Assembly: GCA_022316685.1 (NCBI GenBank)
Contig: JAKJHU010000085.1
Location: forward strand, 2,356,001 to 2,420,000
DNA length: 64,000 nucleotides
Direction of reading: 5' to 3'
From: Progne subis subis
Taxonomy: Eukaryota > Chordata > Aves > Passeriformes > Hirundinidae
The position numbers and the translations under genes are program-made. Shown one piece after another: positions 47,719 through 61,300 of the stretch; within the stretch, counting starts at the first letter, position 1; each line of letters opens with the position of its first letter. The notes below the pieces were generated by a model. It did no database searches. It was not told the origin of the DNA and saw only the letters and a program-made list of their open reading frames with translations.

Positions 47719-49342
47719 GAGGGGCTAAGAACCATTTGCTGCTCACACACATTAAAAATCCACTCTGGGATCACCCTGTAATAAAAACAACTGGCCTGCA
47801 CTAAGCCCTCTGGAGCCTTTGAGAGTTCCTCCTACACTCAGTACCTGGAGCAGTTGGAGCTTTGCTCCAGCCTGAGCTGTATTTCCTGTCCATGGTGCCA
47901 CTCCTGAGAAGAGGCTCTACAGAGCAGGTGGAGCAGCTGGAGTGTGGTGCCAAGAGCAGCTCCCAGGCCCTGGCACCGAGCTGCACGTGCAGAAGCTGCC
48001 CCTGGCCCTGCTGGCACAAGATCCTCCCCACGAGCAGGAGCCTCCAGCAGGGACCTTCCCAGCCCTCGGCCAAGGCCACAGGGACACCTCAGCCCTGTCC
48101 TCACGCGAAGCCGTGCACACATGCACCCTCTCCCACCTGGTCAGGACCCTCGTGCAGTGTGTGGAGCAGAGTTGGGGAGTGCACTGGCACTGGGTGTCCA
48201 CAAGGTTGGCACTGTGGGGTTTTAGTGTTGGAAGGACAACCTCAGCCAGGCCCGGGCTGTCACCAGCTCAGCTGCAGAGCAGATCCAGCCCTGGGGGTCG
48301 GCTGCTGGGCTGTTGCTGGCGAATTCAGTCCTGTAACAGGGGCTACCCAGACATCTGCCACCACCAGAGGAGCAGCCTCACACACAGAATTCATCTGCTC
48401 TGCCCACGTAGTGTTTAGTCAAGAGAAAAGCTTGGGGTCATGGCTAGGGCAGTGAAATAGTTCATGTCAGTCAGCTGAGGATGTGTTTCCCTCTGAAGCT
48501 GGGCAGTCTTGCCTAGACAGGAAACTGAAGTGTGACTTAATTAAGAACCTGGCTGTGGGAAAGGTCTAATCCCTTTACAGCAGCTGTCTGCTACACTGCG
48601 AGGAAGTCCCTGGTAAGAAGGGGAAAATTCAAGAGTTAGGATTCCTCCCTGTAAGCAATTTGTTTTCCATTAATACTGCAGAACACAAGGCACGCTCACC
48701 TCATCCACCAGCTCTTCATGCTTCAGGCACTATAAACACAAGGGAAATGTACACTCACTGTCCCTCTCAAGGCTACTCCAGTTCTCAGTGTGTCAGGTGG
48801 ATTTCCAAGGGGTGACTCTGCAAGATGCCGATGCCAGCGGCACTGACAGGACACAGCAGAGCTCTGGGCTGCCACCAAGGGTGTCCAGCTGTCGTATCCC
48901 CCTTGAAAAAATTCTTACAGAAATAAAAAGCAAACAACCAATAGTGTTAACAAACAGGGTAAAAGAGTCTTTGCCCCGTACTAGATATACACTGCAAACA
49001 AACTTCTAGTAATGGCACAGGTCCTTTTTTGGTTTAAAGAAGCTTGTGTTACTGTAGTTAATGCATGAACAAGATCATAGACTTGTTATTCAGTACAAAA
49101 CAAGTCATCTAGGAAGCTTCCATGTCCCAGGGTATCAGCAACTGTTACTACAAAGCTTGGGTTCCTGTTTGCAGGAAACAGTCACCAAGTGAACAGTGAG
49201 GGATCCCTTTTGGAGAGTCTGAAATAACCCCCAGGTGTGCAAGGCAAGTAAAAGTGACGAGCTGCCGCGATGCTTTACAGGAGCTTCTTGTTATGAGACT
49301 GTCGAGATCTACTGCAGCAAACCAAACACCTCAGGGGTTTAG

Positions 49343-52300
49343 TCACAGGTGTTGCAGGGCTTCTTGTCCTTGTTCCATGTAGGAGTCGTCTCTGTTTGAA
49401 TGTGACCATTCTCCAAAAGTTTCCTGGAACTGGACATTTTTCTGTGACGCCTGCATACGTTTCTTATCACGGGAGAAGAAACTAAACCTTCCAGGAAGGG
49501 AGCAGTGAGGGAGGGAGAAGAAAGAAGAGTGTTTACTATCCTGAAAGCACTTCAAACACCCACCCCAATACACAGCACAACAAAACCCTGAGCAATAAAC
49601 TCTGTTTGCATCTGCAGAAAATCAAGGCAGAGCGGCCTGATGGGAGTGGAAGTCAGAACGTTGTTAGGGATGGAGTCATTGCAATCTCAAGCAGTTTGGC
49701 TACGGAAGCTTCAGATAAGCTCTAAATGCTGTTGACTCAACAAGGTGCAGGTATCATTTAGATGTTGGTTCCCCCTTCCCCAGCCCTCAGGTAACAAAGC
49801 CACACGATCCAGGTTAGTTTCTTGGCATAAGTAAAGTGGTATCTTTGGCATTAAATCTGTATATTTTACCACAAAGGAGAAATAGATTTTTTTTTTTTTA
49901 AGGTTGTCAGCAGGGAAGTTCACAAGATCAGAAAATAAGGCTCCATATTTTTTTCCCAGTGTAGAGGTTTTGATACATAAGACTTGATTCCTGCAAAAGT
50001 GAATGAATAAATGCACCTCTGTTCACGAGAGTTTGCAGGATGAAGGCTCTAAACAAATGCACACGAGTGTGCACGTCATTTCCTGTCACACAGCTTGGGT
50101 GCTCTAAGATAATGACGTACATGAACCAACAGCCATTTAATACAGCTAAAAAATACAGCTGGAAAAAATCCTTAGTATCATTTTATTTATACGGGATGAA
50201 GTTATTGGATTAGGCAAATTCAACGTTCCTTGTGGGTTCAGTACAAGAGGTGTTAGTGCAGTGTTTAGGCTGGCTGAGAAATGCAAAAGTTGTGGTTCCA
50301 GCTACCAAAGGACTGAGTTGGCTGTGGGTCCCTTTGGTCTCAGTGCTGGGTGAGCTTCAGGAGTTGAAGATTGTTTTGCCTGCATTGTGTCACACGGTTG
50401 GGATCCAGGACAGGAACTGCTAAATGCTTCCACGGTAAGAGACCGTGCCAGTATAACCTCAGCTTTGGTGGGTGGTAGAACATTGGTCAGGACACAAACC
50501 TGACCCTGAACCTTCCTCAGTGTTCTCCCTCCTCCCACTCTCCCTTCATCCCCCTCAGCACCACGATCCCAACCCTCCCAGACCTGGGAGTGCAGCTCTC
50601 CATGTCTCTCGATACACAGGAGGCTGGATGATAATCACTGAGACTATTAAGGATAATTACTTGTTGATTAGAAAGGGAAATAAACCATCACACAGGTTAA
50701 ATGCATGTAAATAACAGTGCCAGCAGGAGCTGAACTTTTGCATTTCCTAGCTTCAAACGTGCAGCCTTAATAGTGAAATAAGTCTTTTGCACTTAATTAG
50801 CCTTGTACATCAGATGAGCTCATGAGTTCACACAAATACACTGTATTTACAGGGCCAGAGCCAGCTCCAGCTGATAAAAGAGGTGTTTAGTGACCGAGCC
50901 TTTCTGCAGAGCACATTTGGTCCTGCCTGCTCAGGGTTACTGTCTGGGAGCCCACACAAAGGACTGCTGTGTTTATACAGTCTCAAATGCCAAAGCTCAG
51001 TAATTTTTCACTTTATCGGGAAATTAACCAGGAGAAAAATAAGTTCGTAAATCTCTAAAGGGTTCAGCTTTTTAAATACCTTCTGAAACAATGACAGTTG
51101 TTATTATGGCTAGGAAGTTCTCAGGGAGGATGTTTGGAAAAAGCCTGTCTGTGTGGAGAGGAAACTGGCGTTGCTGTAAATATAAAGATCACTAAAGCAG
51201 CAGTTCTAATGCAAAGAGACTTTGCATTAATAATTATCAGTATTTCTTCCAGGGAGAGCCAAGAATTGGATGACAGAATTGATTATGAAAGTTTACACTC
51301 CATTCCAAAATACGTAATTACAGACAAAATATACAGGGCATAGATAGAAAGACATGAAAGCAACAGCCTGTAATTAACAGTGGAAATTAATGTGGAAATC
51401 AGCCACTCCATTCTGTAACTCTAACTAATGATTGTAACAAATTGTTAGAAACGCGTTTCTCAAAAAGCGCTGGTGAGAACTGTGAATAGCCTTGCTTAGG
51501 AAGCAGAATTAACAGAATCTGGTTAGAACTGCATATTGCACCGATTTTCCAAGGAATAATCATTGGTTCAGCATGGCAACATTAAGGCAAAAGGTGATAA
51601 AACGTCAGTTTGAGGATGAGCATGGAGGACTGGGATGAGTACTGACACTGACTGGTCATTCTGATTGGCACTTTGATCCTCTGGGATCCCCCTGGCAGCC
51701 AGGAGAATGCAACCAGCAGTGCTTGTTAACACGGGGTCATGCAAGAGGAAACCACAGTACCAAACAACTTAAAAAATTCCTACAAGGGACACAAGTCTTC
51801 TTATTGGCTGCAATGTGGGATCGTCTGGAATCAATCCAGCTGCTACCATGGGCATTATGGCTGTAAAGATCCTGGTCAGGAAAGTACAGACACAGAAGAG
51901 GTAAGACTGGAGCAAGGGAAAGAAAAAGCATTCCATTAAAAAGAAAAGAGGCACACATGATACACGGGGTTACTTTGAATTACAACACAGGACACGTTAC
52001 AGGGAGAGGGGGATCTGCGTCACCCAAGACAGCTCTCCTTAGTGAACAACTCTTGTTTAGAAAAAACCGGCTAGTGTAGCAGTTTCAATTGCTTTTGGAT
52101 TTCTAAAAGATACCACTTTCCTGTTGTGAGGCAGCCTGCAACCTGGGTTGGATTTCATCAAGGTGTGACCACCTCTAGCAATGCAGAGCAGAGTGCAGTT
52201 TTTGTTCCAAGAGACAAACAGGCACAGACACAATGAAATGAAGGATGAAGGAGTATGTTAAGAAATACAGAACAGGACTCTGCTGTGACTACTGGATATT

Positions 52301-55300
52301 GGCACGGGGTTAGAGAGGACCAGCATTACAGGTAAAGATTTCACAAGGGTTACAGCTGATATTTTCAAGTTAAAAACCGGCATTGCGGGTCAACCCTTGA
52401 AATAACCTCCTAAGAAACTCCGTGGTTAAAGGGCCTGTGTGTCTGTTCCAAAAGAACCTGGGTTACTTCTCATGCACAAAGATGCCAACTGCAGGCAGCT
52501 GAATGCTTTTGGGAAACCTTGCAGCTGCTCTGGCAGGAGCACTTGGGAGCTGGCTCGCAGCAAGACGGGTTCTTTGTGAGGGTTCAGCACTTGCACTGAG
52601 CATTAGACAATCCATGCAGCGCAGAGGCTGAGAGAGCCCAGTGCTCTGTGCCCAGCCAGCCCCACACACACCTCCAGCCGTACCTGCAGCACTCTGTTTG
52701 CCTAAGGATTCTCCTCAGAGGTTCTCCCTTGTGCCAAATATTTTTTTGAACTGTGGACTAATGTCAATTAAAGATGAAGTTGAAATCACGAGAGACATTT
52801 CACTTGTACCAAACGCAGCTCTCCCCAGCTCGCTAACTGCTGTTCTGAGATTAAAATTGAAAACAAATGGGCAAACGCCCTTGGATCATTAGCAGCAGCC
52901 AGGATTTCTATTTTTATGCAACGTGGCACGTTCTGAGCTGCAGAACTGACAGACACACCAGGTTTTGTAGACTGCAAGAACAGGAAGAAAACTCCTGGCT
53001 GTTTGAGGCATGACATCAGTGACAAACAAGCACGTAGTCTTAAGGAGAAAACAAAAGGGTGTTTTCTGCTCCAAACAGAGGGAGCATTTTTTAATCCTCG
53101 GATTTTTCTTCCTCAGTAAAGCCTCCTGGTTACATTATTTCATTAAAACTCTGTCATGTGATGTGGGAGAGACAAATGTACAAGTCAGTCAGTCAGAGAT
53201 CAGAACTCAAGAGTTTGCCCCAAATGTGCCAACCCAGAAAAAATGCTGATTTCTGTAGTTTCTGTTTTCCTTTCTTTATGGACTTGCAGCACTGAATCAC
53301 CTGGCTGCACATCCATATGGCTCATTCCCTCAGACTCTGCCTGGTCAAGGGGAAAAGGGCACGTTGCACAGGCAAGCACAAAACTTCCCTTGAGAGGGGC
53401 TCCTATTTTTGTACTTCAGCTTTTTGTTTAATCAGGAGGAAAACTCTGAAAGAGAGGGAAAAGCAACCCCACTTTCCCCTGCAAAGGCACTGTGCATGCA
53501 GAGAGCAGCACTGCAAGTTTCCATCACGTCACTGGGTACAGAGGATTTGTGTGCCAGGGTTCCCCAGGCAGGCAGAGGGAGCCTGGAGAGGGAGAAGGGA
53601 GCTCTGGAGACACCTGCAGCAGACAGGGACTGCAGCTGGGGCAGGAGGGTGCAGGGGCAGGACAGAAGCTGCTCTTGGCTTCTTTGGTTTGCCCAGCAGT
53701 GACATTTCCTGACTTTTTAAAGCCCAACTGCAAATACAGTGTTGACAACACACAGAGAGGGGAGGAAAATAAAATCCCACCAGAGAAATCCTATCCAGAC
53801 AGGCTGCAAAAATGAGACAAACCTGAAAACTGTTACCATCCTTCAGACTACTCAGGTAGACAGCTTTATATTCCCTTATTTACTATGACAGCTGAGTGGA
53901 GAGAGAGCAGAGTGAAACCTGGGGACAGAGCATGACATCTGAAAAGAGCAATTTCAGCTTAGGCAGAGTCAAAGCTGATACCTCACCAACACGAGCTCTG
54001 CCTCACAACCTCTATTTACGTTTTTATGCTGCCTTTGCTTCATCAAAGGCAGCATTTCAAATCAAATATGGAAGCTGCACAACACAAACTGTGTGAGCTG
54101 AAACCAGCCATTCCCTACAACAGAATTAGCTTTAAAAGGCTCTAAAAGAAATGTAAAGAGAAACTTCACAGTGAAGATCCTGTGTGGCACAGTATTATCA
54201 TCACCATCATCACAGCTGCAGAATGAAAACTGAAGTCCAAACTCAAACTGTATTTTCTGCTCATGTGAGAGGAAGGATTCTCTGAGCACAAGCAGAAAGC
54301 TGCAGTCTACTGCAAATAATCAACAGTGCCCTCCTGACTTTGTGGTGTTTGGGATCAGTCCAGATCTTCCTATGGAATTTACTCTCTCAGGGCTGCCTGT
54401 GCACACGGGGACAGGATGGAAAAGCTCTTTCCATGGAAACAACTGTTCCAAAATCAGTTATGCAGTTAAAAAAGTGAAGCTTCTGGTATCACAAAAATCC
54501 AAAGAGTTGCTATGAGATTAGAAGACTTAATTTGGAATAAATAAATGCACAGGAGGGAGTTTCAACAGAGAAAAGGACTGGCCAACACAGTGATTTTATA
54601 ATTAAGTGATATCTCTGGCAGTAAGCTTTGGTTCCAACAGCAGCATTGATATTTCAGGAAAAAGTGGAGTTCCTTTAGCCAGGCAAGTGCCCATCCTCTC
54701 AGCAGCAAATTTCCTCAGCAAGCAGAAGGTTTTTGTGCTGCCCACATGGTGCAAGTCAGGCTCTAAAGGCTGCAGTCAACAGGGAAATGGGCACAGTGGG
54801 GTCATAGGAAAATGATAACCCAGGACTGAAACTGTTGTGTGACATCCGCCAAGTGCTCATTCAGTGTCTCTCTCATATGCAGTAGGAATGTGGTTATCTG
54901 AATTTTTGAAGTCATTAAAATTGTCCTATGCATAAGAAACCTTTGGTATTTACAGACTATATCCAGTATGCTTAGTAAATATGTTACTTACAGTCGTTTG
55001 ATTCCAGATTCAGGCTGGGTTGAGGGCTTGGGCTGAATTATGGGTGTAGGCTGTGGGGATCTAGTTTCTTCTTCCATTTCCTCACTTGAAAGAAAGAAAA
55101 GATAATGAATGTTCTCCTCCCAAGCCATGGAAGCACTTTGAGACCTACAATTCAATCTGAGGTAGCACTGTTGATGAAGGAATGCAAAAAGATCTGTTAA
55201 AACCCATTAAAATCAATTGAGGATTTTTTTATCAGCCAAGGATCAGCACCTAGAACTGGGTCTCCAGTTCAATATTTTCTTCCCATTGTGACAAGGAGAG

Positions 55301-58300
55301 GGAAAAGAGGAGTGGATGGAATAAAAGGTCTAGAATTTTCATTTTAGATCCACTCCTCATTTTTGAAGTTCAAATGTATTAAATGTTTGCAATCTTTCCA
55401 GGATTCAGGGCAGACCTGGGAGTTAGGGAAGGACAGCTTTGAGCTACCAGGTTCAAACTGAGGCTGTGTTCTTGCAGTCTCTGCACAAGCCTTTGCAGAA
55501 ACACGAGCTTGGACAGAACTTCAGAGCACAACTATTGTTTCTACACCAGCCCTGTGGCTCCCCTGAGTAAATCATCCAACAGGAGAGGAGATGGAACCCA
55601 CCTTTTGTAATATAAAAGCTCTTCTTGAAGCAAAAACACTCTAGATTTCAGTTCATTCCTCTCGTGAAGGACATCCCGGAGCTCCTGCAGGGTGAATCGT
55701 GGGCGATTGGGATCTTTTAAGTCCAGTGCCATCTTTTCTGACTCAGAGAGACAATCATCGTTGTTTGGTTCTGCCTAGGGAGTGAAATGTGGGCTTTAAA
55801 TTCACTGTCCAATTCAAATGTCCAATTTTTGATAAGTCAGTTTTAGGAATTCATACTTTTAACAAATGGAGTAAATCAAACATCAGGTTTTTTTATATAA
55901 ACACTGGAAAGGTCATGCAGTTCCTTCCAGCTCCTCCCACAAAGAGGTGTCTTCTTATAATGTGAGCATACAAAGTGGAAATTTCAGTTTCTATCCCCTC
56001 TTATGCTTTCATTAAAACCTAGGACGGGTGTTAGCACCAGATCTGAAGACTGCAGATGAGGTGTTTACACACGTGTACCCTTCCCTCTTCTTTTCCTCTA
56101 ACAGTTCACTGGAAGCTTGGTGGAGTTTTATCTCCACCCAAGAGATAAAGAGTTTTTGTGGCTCCCAACAAGCCAGAATTTGCTCTCCTAGGTACAATTC
56201 TTTATTCCCAGGCCTGTGGGGCTGCTTCCTGTGCTGTTGTTCCACTGAGTGGCTGCACAGAAATGATGAAAAACCACAAGGTTCTGGGAAGGGTACTTTG
56301 AGATTCTGAAAAGCAGCTCCAAGCCTTAAGAGGTCTGCAGGATTTATAACAACACAAATAAACACAGGACACTCTGTTCCAGGAAAATACATCTGAAATG
56401 TAGGCAAAATCCATTTGAAATGTTTTTCTTTGCAAAGACTGAGAGAAACCAGCACATGAAATCAGAGCTGTCAGCAGCCAGGTCAGCCACTCAGCCCTCC
56501 TGGGAGGATGCAGAGATCAGAGTCTCAGAGCTCCTGTGTGGCAGTGACAGCTTGCTGGGATACAAGCTGAAAATCTGAGGAGTTGAGCAGTGAAATTCCT
56601 ACACAGTCCATTTTCTGTAATCCTGACGCTACCCTCTTCTTAGCTCCTGTGTTTGTGAAATGGTTTTGCAATAACTGATCCATGGGTTCAGGCTGAACTT
56701 GGCTAAGGCTGGTGCAAGGTGAATTTCAGGTGAATTTCAGTGCCTGTCCTGCAGGGATGAGGCAGCACAGCGATGCTCACTTGGGCACTGTTTGATCACC
56801 CTTTTCATCCAAACACATTCCTGTGGAATACAGATTGATGCAACCTAACGAGAAGTTCAAAGGAAATTACCCAAACACTTTTCCTCCTCTTCACCCCCTA
56901 GATACGTGTCTGAGCTGGTGTCTCTTCTCTTGGTTGTACATTTGCCCCACATCTCTGCCTGAAGAAGCTATTTTTGCTAGTTTTGGCTCCAATCAGCAAA
57001 GACTGAGCAGCCTGTACCCAATGCAGATGTCCTTGACTGAGGCCAACAAGCAACATCCATCCTGGACATGCAGCTATTCCAGCTTTCTGCTTGCCACTGC
57101 AATTCCTGTGTCAGCAGTGTCCTGGCAGAGGGAGCAGGGACGGCTCTAATTAGAAGAGGCACCATTGCCATGGAACTGATGAGTTGGAGAGAGGTGAAGA
57201 ATGCTTCCTTTCTCTGCAGACACTGAGGACACTTTCACTCCTGCTGGCTCCAGGCCTGGGCTCCCCAGCCCCATTTACAAAGATGGGTGTCCTGGCTGAA
57301 TTAACAGCAACTGAAATAATCCTTTTCATTATTAATACAGTGCTTCCCCAACTCAGCAGCGACACGTTAACACAACACTGGCTGTCACATTCCCAGGGGA
57401 TCAAGGTACCCCATCAGCACTTGTCTCTGCTTTTTGATGTGTATTCCTGCCTGTTGCCAGTGAAATGGATGTTTCACTGGCTGTTTCACTCTCTGCTGCA
57501 GTCTGTTGGCATTTACACCATGGAGCTCTTACCAATGCATCGAGCTGAAGAGCTCTGTGTGACAGGGCTCCTCTGAGTTCTTAAATATCAGGACAGCCCT
57601 TATTGCATTTCCCACTCTGCTGAGAGCAGCATTAGAGAGGGAAATGCAGTGCATTTGCTTCAGAAATAAAAAAGTAAAGTCAGACACAAAGGAAAATACT
57701 AGGAACCATAAAGAGGACTAAGGGATCAACAGATCAGTTCATCTTTTTCTCAGGAAGCTCCCCTCAAGTTTGCATTCCTGCTCCTCTGATCTCATCCCAG
57801 CTCCATTTGCAGACTGTCACTTTGCCTGTTCTGCAAGAACCTGGCTCTGCCAGCGGGGATATTTGCTTTTCACAAACATCTGTGCTCACAACACTTCACT
57901 GCACAAATTCTAATAGGAAGCAAATGCAGAAATAAGGCCAAAGTTGGTTCCTCCAAAAAGTGCCTTGAAATATTAATATGTTGATTTGGTAGCACTTAAC
58001 CAGCTTAGTCCTGACTGACCCAAAGTGCCATAAGCACTGCAGGGAGCAGAGCTCTGCCCTGACTCTGGGACTGCTCCTGGCACAGTTTCTGTTCCACTGT
58101 GGTTCATTGGCCACCACCACCCCCGTGTACCCCTGGCACCCATGTGGCCTTGAATGTTTGCAGATCTGGCAAAGCTGAAGCTACTGTTGGCTGCTTGTCT
58201 TTAGAAAACCCAGACTCTCCAAGGAATTGGTTTGTTTTCCTTTGGGGGAAGGGGTAGGTGTGTACAAGGAAAATGAAGCAAACACAGCCCTGCCAAAAGG

Positions 58301-61300
58301 CAAAGAGGTGTGAAGTGATGAATGAAACTTGGTATGAAATGCAAAGCTTTTTAAAAGGCTGTTTAAGAAGTGATTCCAAGTGCCTCTTACCTTGACTTCC
58401 TCCCCATTTTGGCTGGCCTGACTGTCCTCACCCTGCAGCTTTTCTCTGAGCTTCCCCAGCTCTGCTCGCAGGCTGCCCATCTCCTGCTCCTTGGTTTGCA
58501 GGTACGCCTCCAACTCCACCTTCTGCTCGATCAGCGCCTTCCCCTGGGCCTCAACCACCGTGATCCGGTGCCGCAGGTCGTGGTTAATTTTCATTAACCT
58601 GTTCTGCTGCTGCTGAAGCTGCAAAACATCCGTGCAAGAGCTCAGTGCCCATTCAGCCACGAGGCACTGATGGCCCGGTCCCAAACATCATCTTAAAGTA
58701 GTGGGTTGCATTTAATCTGAAAAATTGTGCCCCCTCCTCCTCACCCTCAGATTAGTTTTTCTAGTATCTAATTATATACTACAATTTCAGTCACCCAAAT
58801 TTAATTGATTTCCAGAGTAAATTCCCCTAGCACAGGGAGTTTTTCAGATAAAAGCAAATCCATCAATTCTGATATTAGCTCAAGGATAGGGTGGCTTTGG
58901 GGATTCTGAATCAAATCTTAACTAAGGGGAGAAGAAAGACAAGCCAGAGGAATCCTTTGTGTTCAGATTATAAGTACTTTGCTTTGAGCTCCAAGGCTCT
59001 CTGCTGAGGCAGGATGTGACCTGCTGGGTGTGAGGACAGCCCCAGCTCCAAAGGCTGCAGCACCTGCCAGAGGCACTTGGGCAGAGCAGAGATCACCTAG
59101 GCCTGGTCTTACTAGCACCAGCAAAGTCCCACGGCCTGAGGTCATGAGACAGCAGTGAGGAATGGGAAGCAAAATATGGGTAAGGAGGTCATTCCACAGA
59201 AAGCTGCCAAATCTCACGTCCTGCCCGGAGTCACATTGGAGTCTGTGACTCATGTGAGCAGCTGGCAGGGCTGGCCTGGGCCGAGCAGAGCCCTGCTCAT
59301 GCAGAGGTGATCCCCACTGCATCCCTGGGGTGGGGCTGCACTGCAGCCTGACCATTCCGGACACTCCACAGCTCTGCTGGACACTTCAGCTGCAGGACCA
59401 TTAATGCAGCAGTGTTTACACTTTCTATACTAACTTCAAACTCAAAACCTATGGAACTGTGGGTGAGAAGGGAGAGAAATAGGAAGACCAAGAGCCACTT
59501 ACAGCCTCTACATCCTCATTTTTAAGTCCGAGTTCCCGGTCCTTTGCCCTGATTTCATCCCTCTGTTTATCCACCACTTCCTTCAGCTTCTTCATGACTT
59601 GCCGCTCTCTCTCTGACATCCCTGGTTAAAAAAAGAACACAGAACACAAACTAAGGACAGTCAGGAGCTGCTGAGGCTGAGAACAATAACAGTGAGAAAT
59701 ATTTAAGTGGACTCTGGAAGCTGCCTGCTGGTAGAATTACAGAAATGCTTTAGAGGTTGCTTCAAGGTTAACAGAGAACAGGGATGACAGAATCCACTCC
59801 ATAAAGCCACTGCACAGAGACTCCTTAAAAAAAGTGAACTGACAGTCCTCAGAAACATTTATAACAGTGACTGACACTGCTGCATCTTGCTGCCTTAGTG
59901 GTTTTACATCAATGTTCACACCGTGCCCCAGGGAGCTTGGTTATCTGTGTGATTATCTCTGGGATCAGCTGACCAAGGCCTTGTGAAAATTGTAAAAAAG
60001 ATGGTCTGGATCTTCAGTGAGATGTAAACAACTGTTGTGGATTGCATCTGGATCAAACCAGCTGAGGAGCACTGAACTAGATTGAGGACTGGTGCTCATG
60101 GCTGGCCAGGAATTTGGTTCCTGTCAAACCCCAGAAAAGAACTGTCAGTGACACGGTGTTCACATTCTAGTGTTACGTTCTCCTCCCTTTTAATTCTGTG
60201 GTACATTTGCCTGCTCTATTTCTGGACCCTGGTTCTTATCAGCTCTATGCTGCTCTGGGTTAATTTTAATTCTTTGCTGTGGTACCAGCTCATACCCAGC
60301 AGGGAGAACAAGTGTCACAAACACAAACTGCTGCTTAACTAGTTCTAAAAGATCCACGTTCCTCTATCACAACACGGGTCTGGTACTTCTCTGCACCCAC
60401 AAACCTCACTCAGGTTCCTGGATCCACTCACTGCAGCCAATCTCAGGGCTGAGGCCTGACATATCAGCTGTATTTAAAACCAAAAGAATCCAAAACTCTG
60501 CCTTGAAGTAGAGGGACTGCAGTGAAACTTTAGACTGGTGGTTTCACCCAGAAGGAGGTAGTGCTAGTGAATGCAGCTGTATCCATTAGTACTTGTGAGG
60601 TGCTTTGAGATCTCCAGATAGCAGGAGCTATTTAAAGAAAAAACACCATTCAGTGCTGAGTACTTTTCCTCCCACTGTGCTCATTTTTCTCGCTAACATT
60701 TGGTGAACCTAAAAGGCTTCAATTGTGTGCACAGATCGCCACAATTTTTATTTCAGGAAGGTGGGGGGAAGTAAAGGTGGGGAGTTTTGTGAAACAGTCA
60801 CATCTCCTCCTATTTCCTCAGGCACTGGGAAAGAGAAGAGGGAAATCAGTAAGTGCCCTAAATGTAAAATAATTATGTCTAAATGGTTCAAACTCTAATA
60901 ACTGCAAGATCTTAAATGGCACACCCAGCCAGCTTCCCCAGGCACATCCTATGAGCAGCTTCCTGTGGGTTGCTGTGATCCTGGCCTTGTTCCAGCAAGA
61001 GAAAGGAACACAGCTGGAGGGGGGCAACACAAAAAAAAAAAGAAAGAAAAGGAACTGGGGGAAAAAAAAGTATGGAACATTCTTTATGTTTAGTGATCTG
61101 TTCAGTGCTGTGTCCATACAACATCTATCACTACAGGCCAAGTGCCAGGCAGAACCTGTGGCACTGCACCATTCCCTAAACACTCAGGACAAGTTCCAGG
61201 CCCGTTTTGAAGGGAGCTGTAGGTCCTGCAGCACAGGGGGGTCACACATCCTGCCAGTGCTGCTGCCCGTCCCTGAGCACAGGCAGGCTCAGGCAGCAGC

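Larger units (their letters stand above)
46702..49342 (-). other. RILPL1: RILPL1 3' untranslated region
   Basis: After the RILPL1 stop at 49345-49343, the first minus-strand AATAAA I find is at 46707-46702, giving a 3' UTR of about 2.6 kb. The region includes a 20-bp imperfect tandem repeat (47026-47070), a 14-bp perfect tandem repeat (47691-47718) and a GC-rich part (47.85-48.4 kb) with overlapping spurious frames. A shorter 3' UTR using a variant signal is possible. Confidence 0.55.

Noticed and set aside
47862..48455. Cluster of overlapping frames (up to 197 codons) between RILPL1 and SNRNP35
   Set aside because: Several frames on both strands are open together in locally GC-rich DNA, and none resembles a known protein. 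It is best read as RILPL1 3' UTR.
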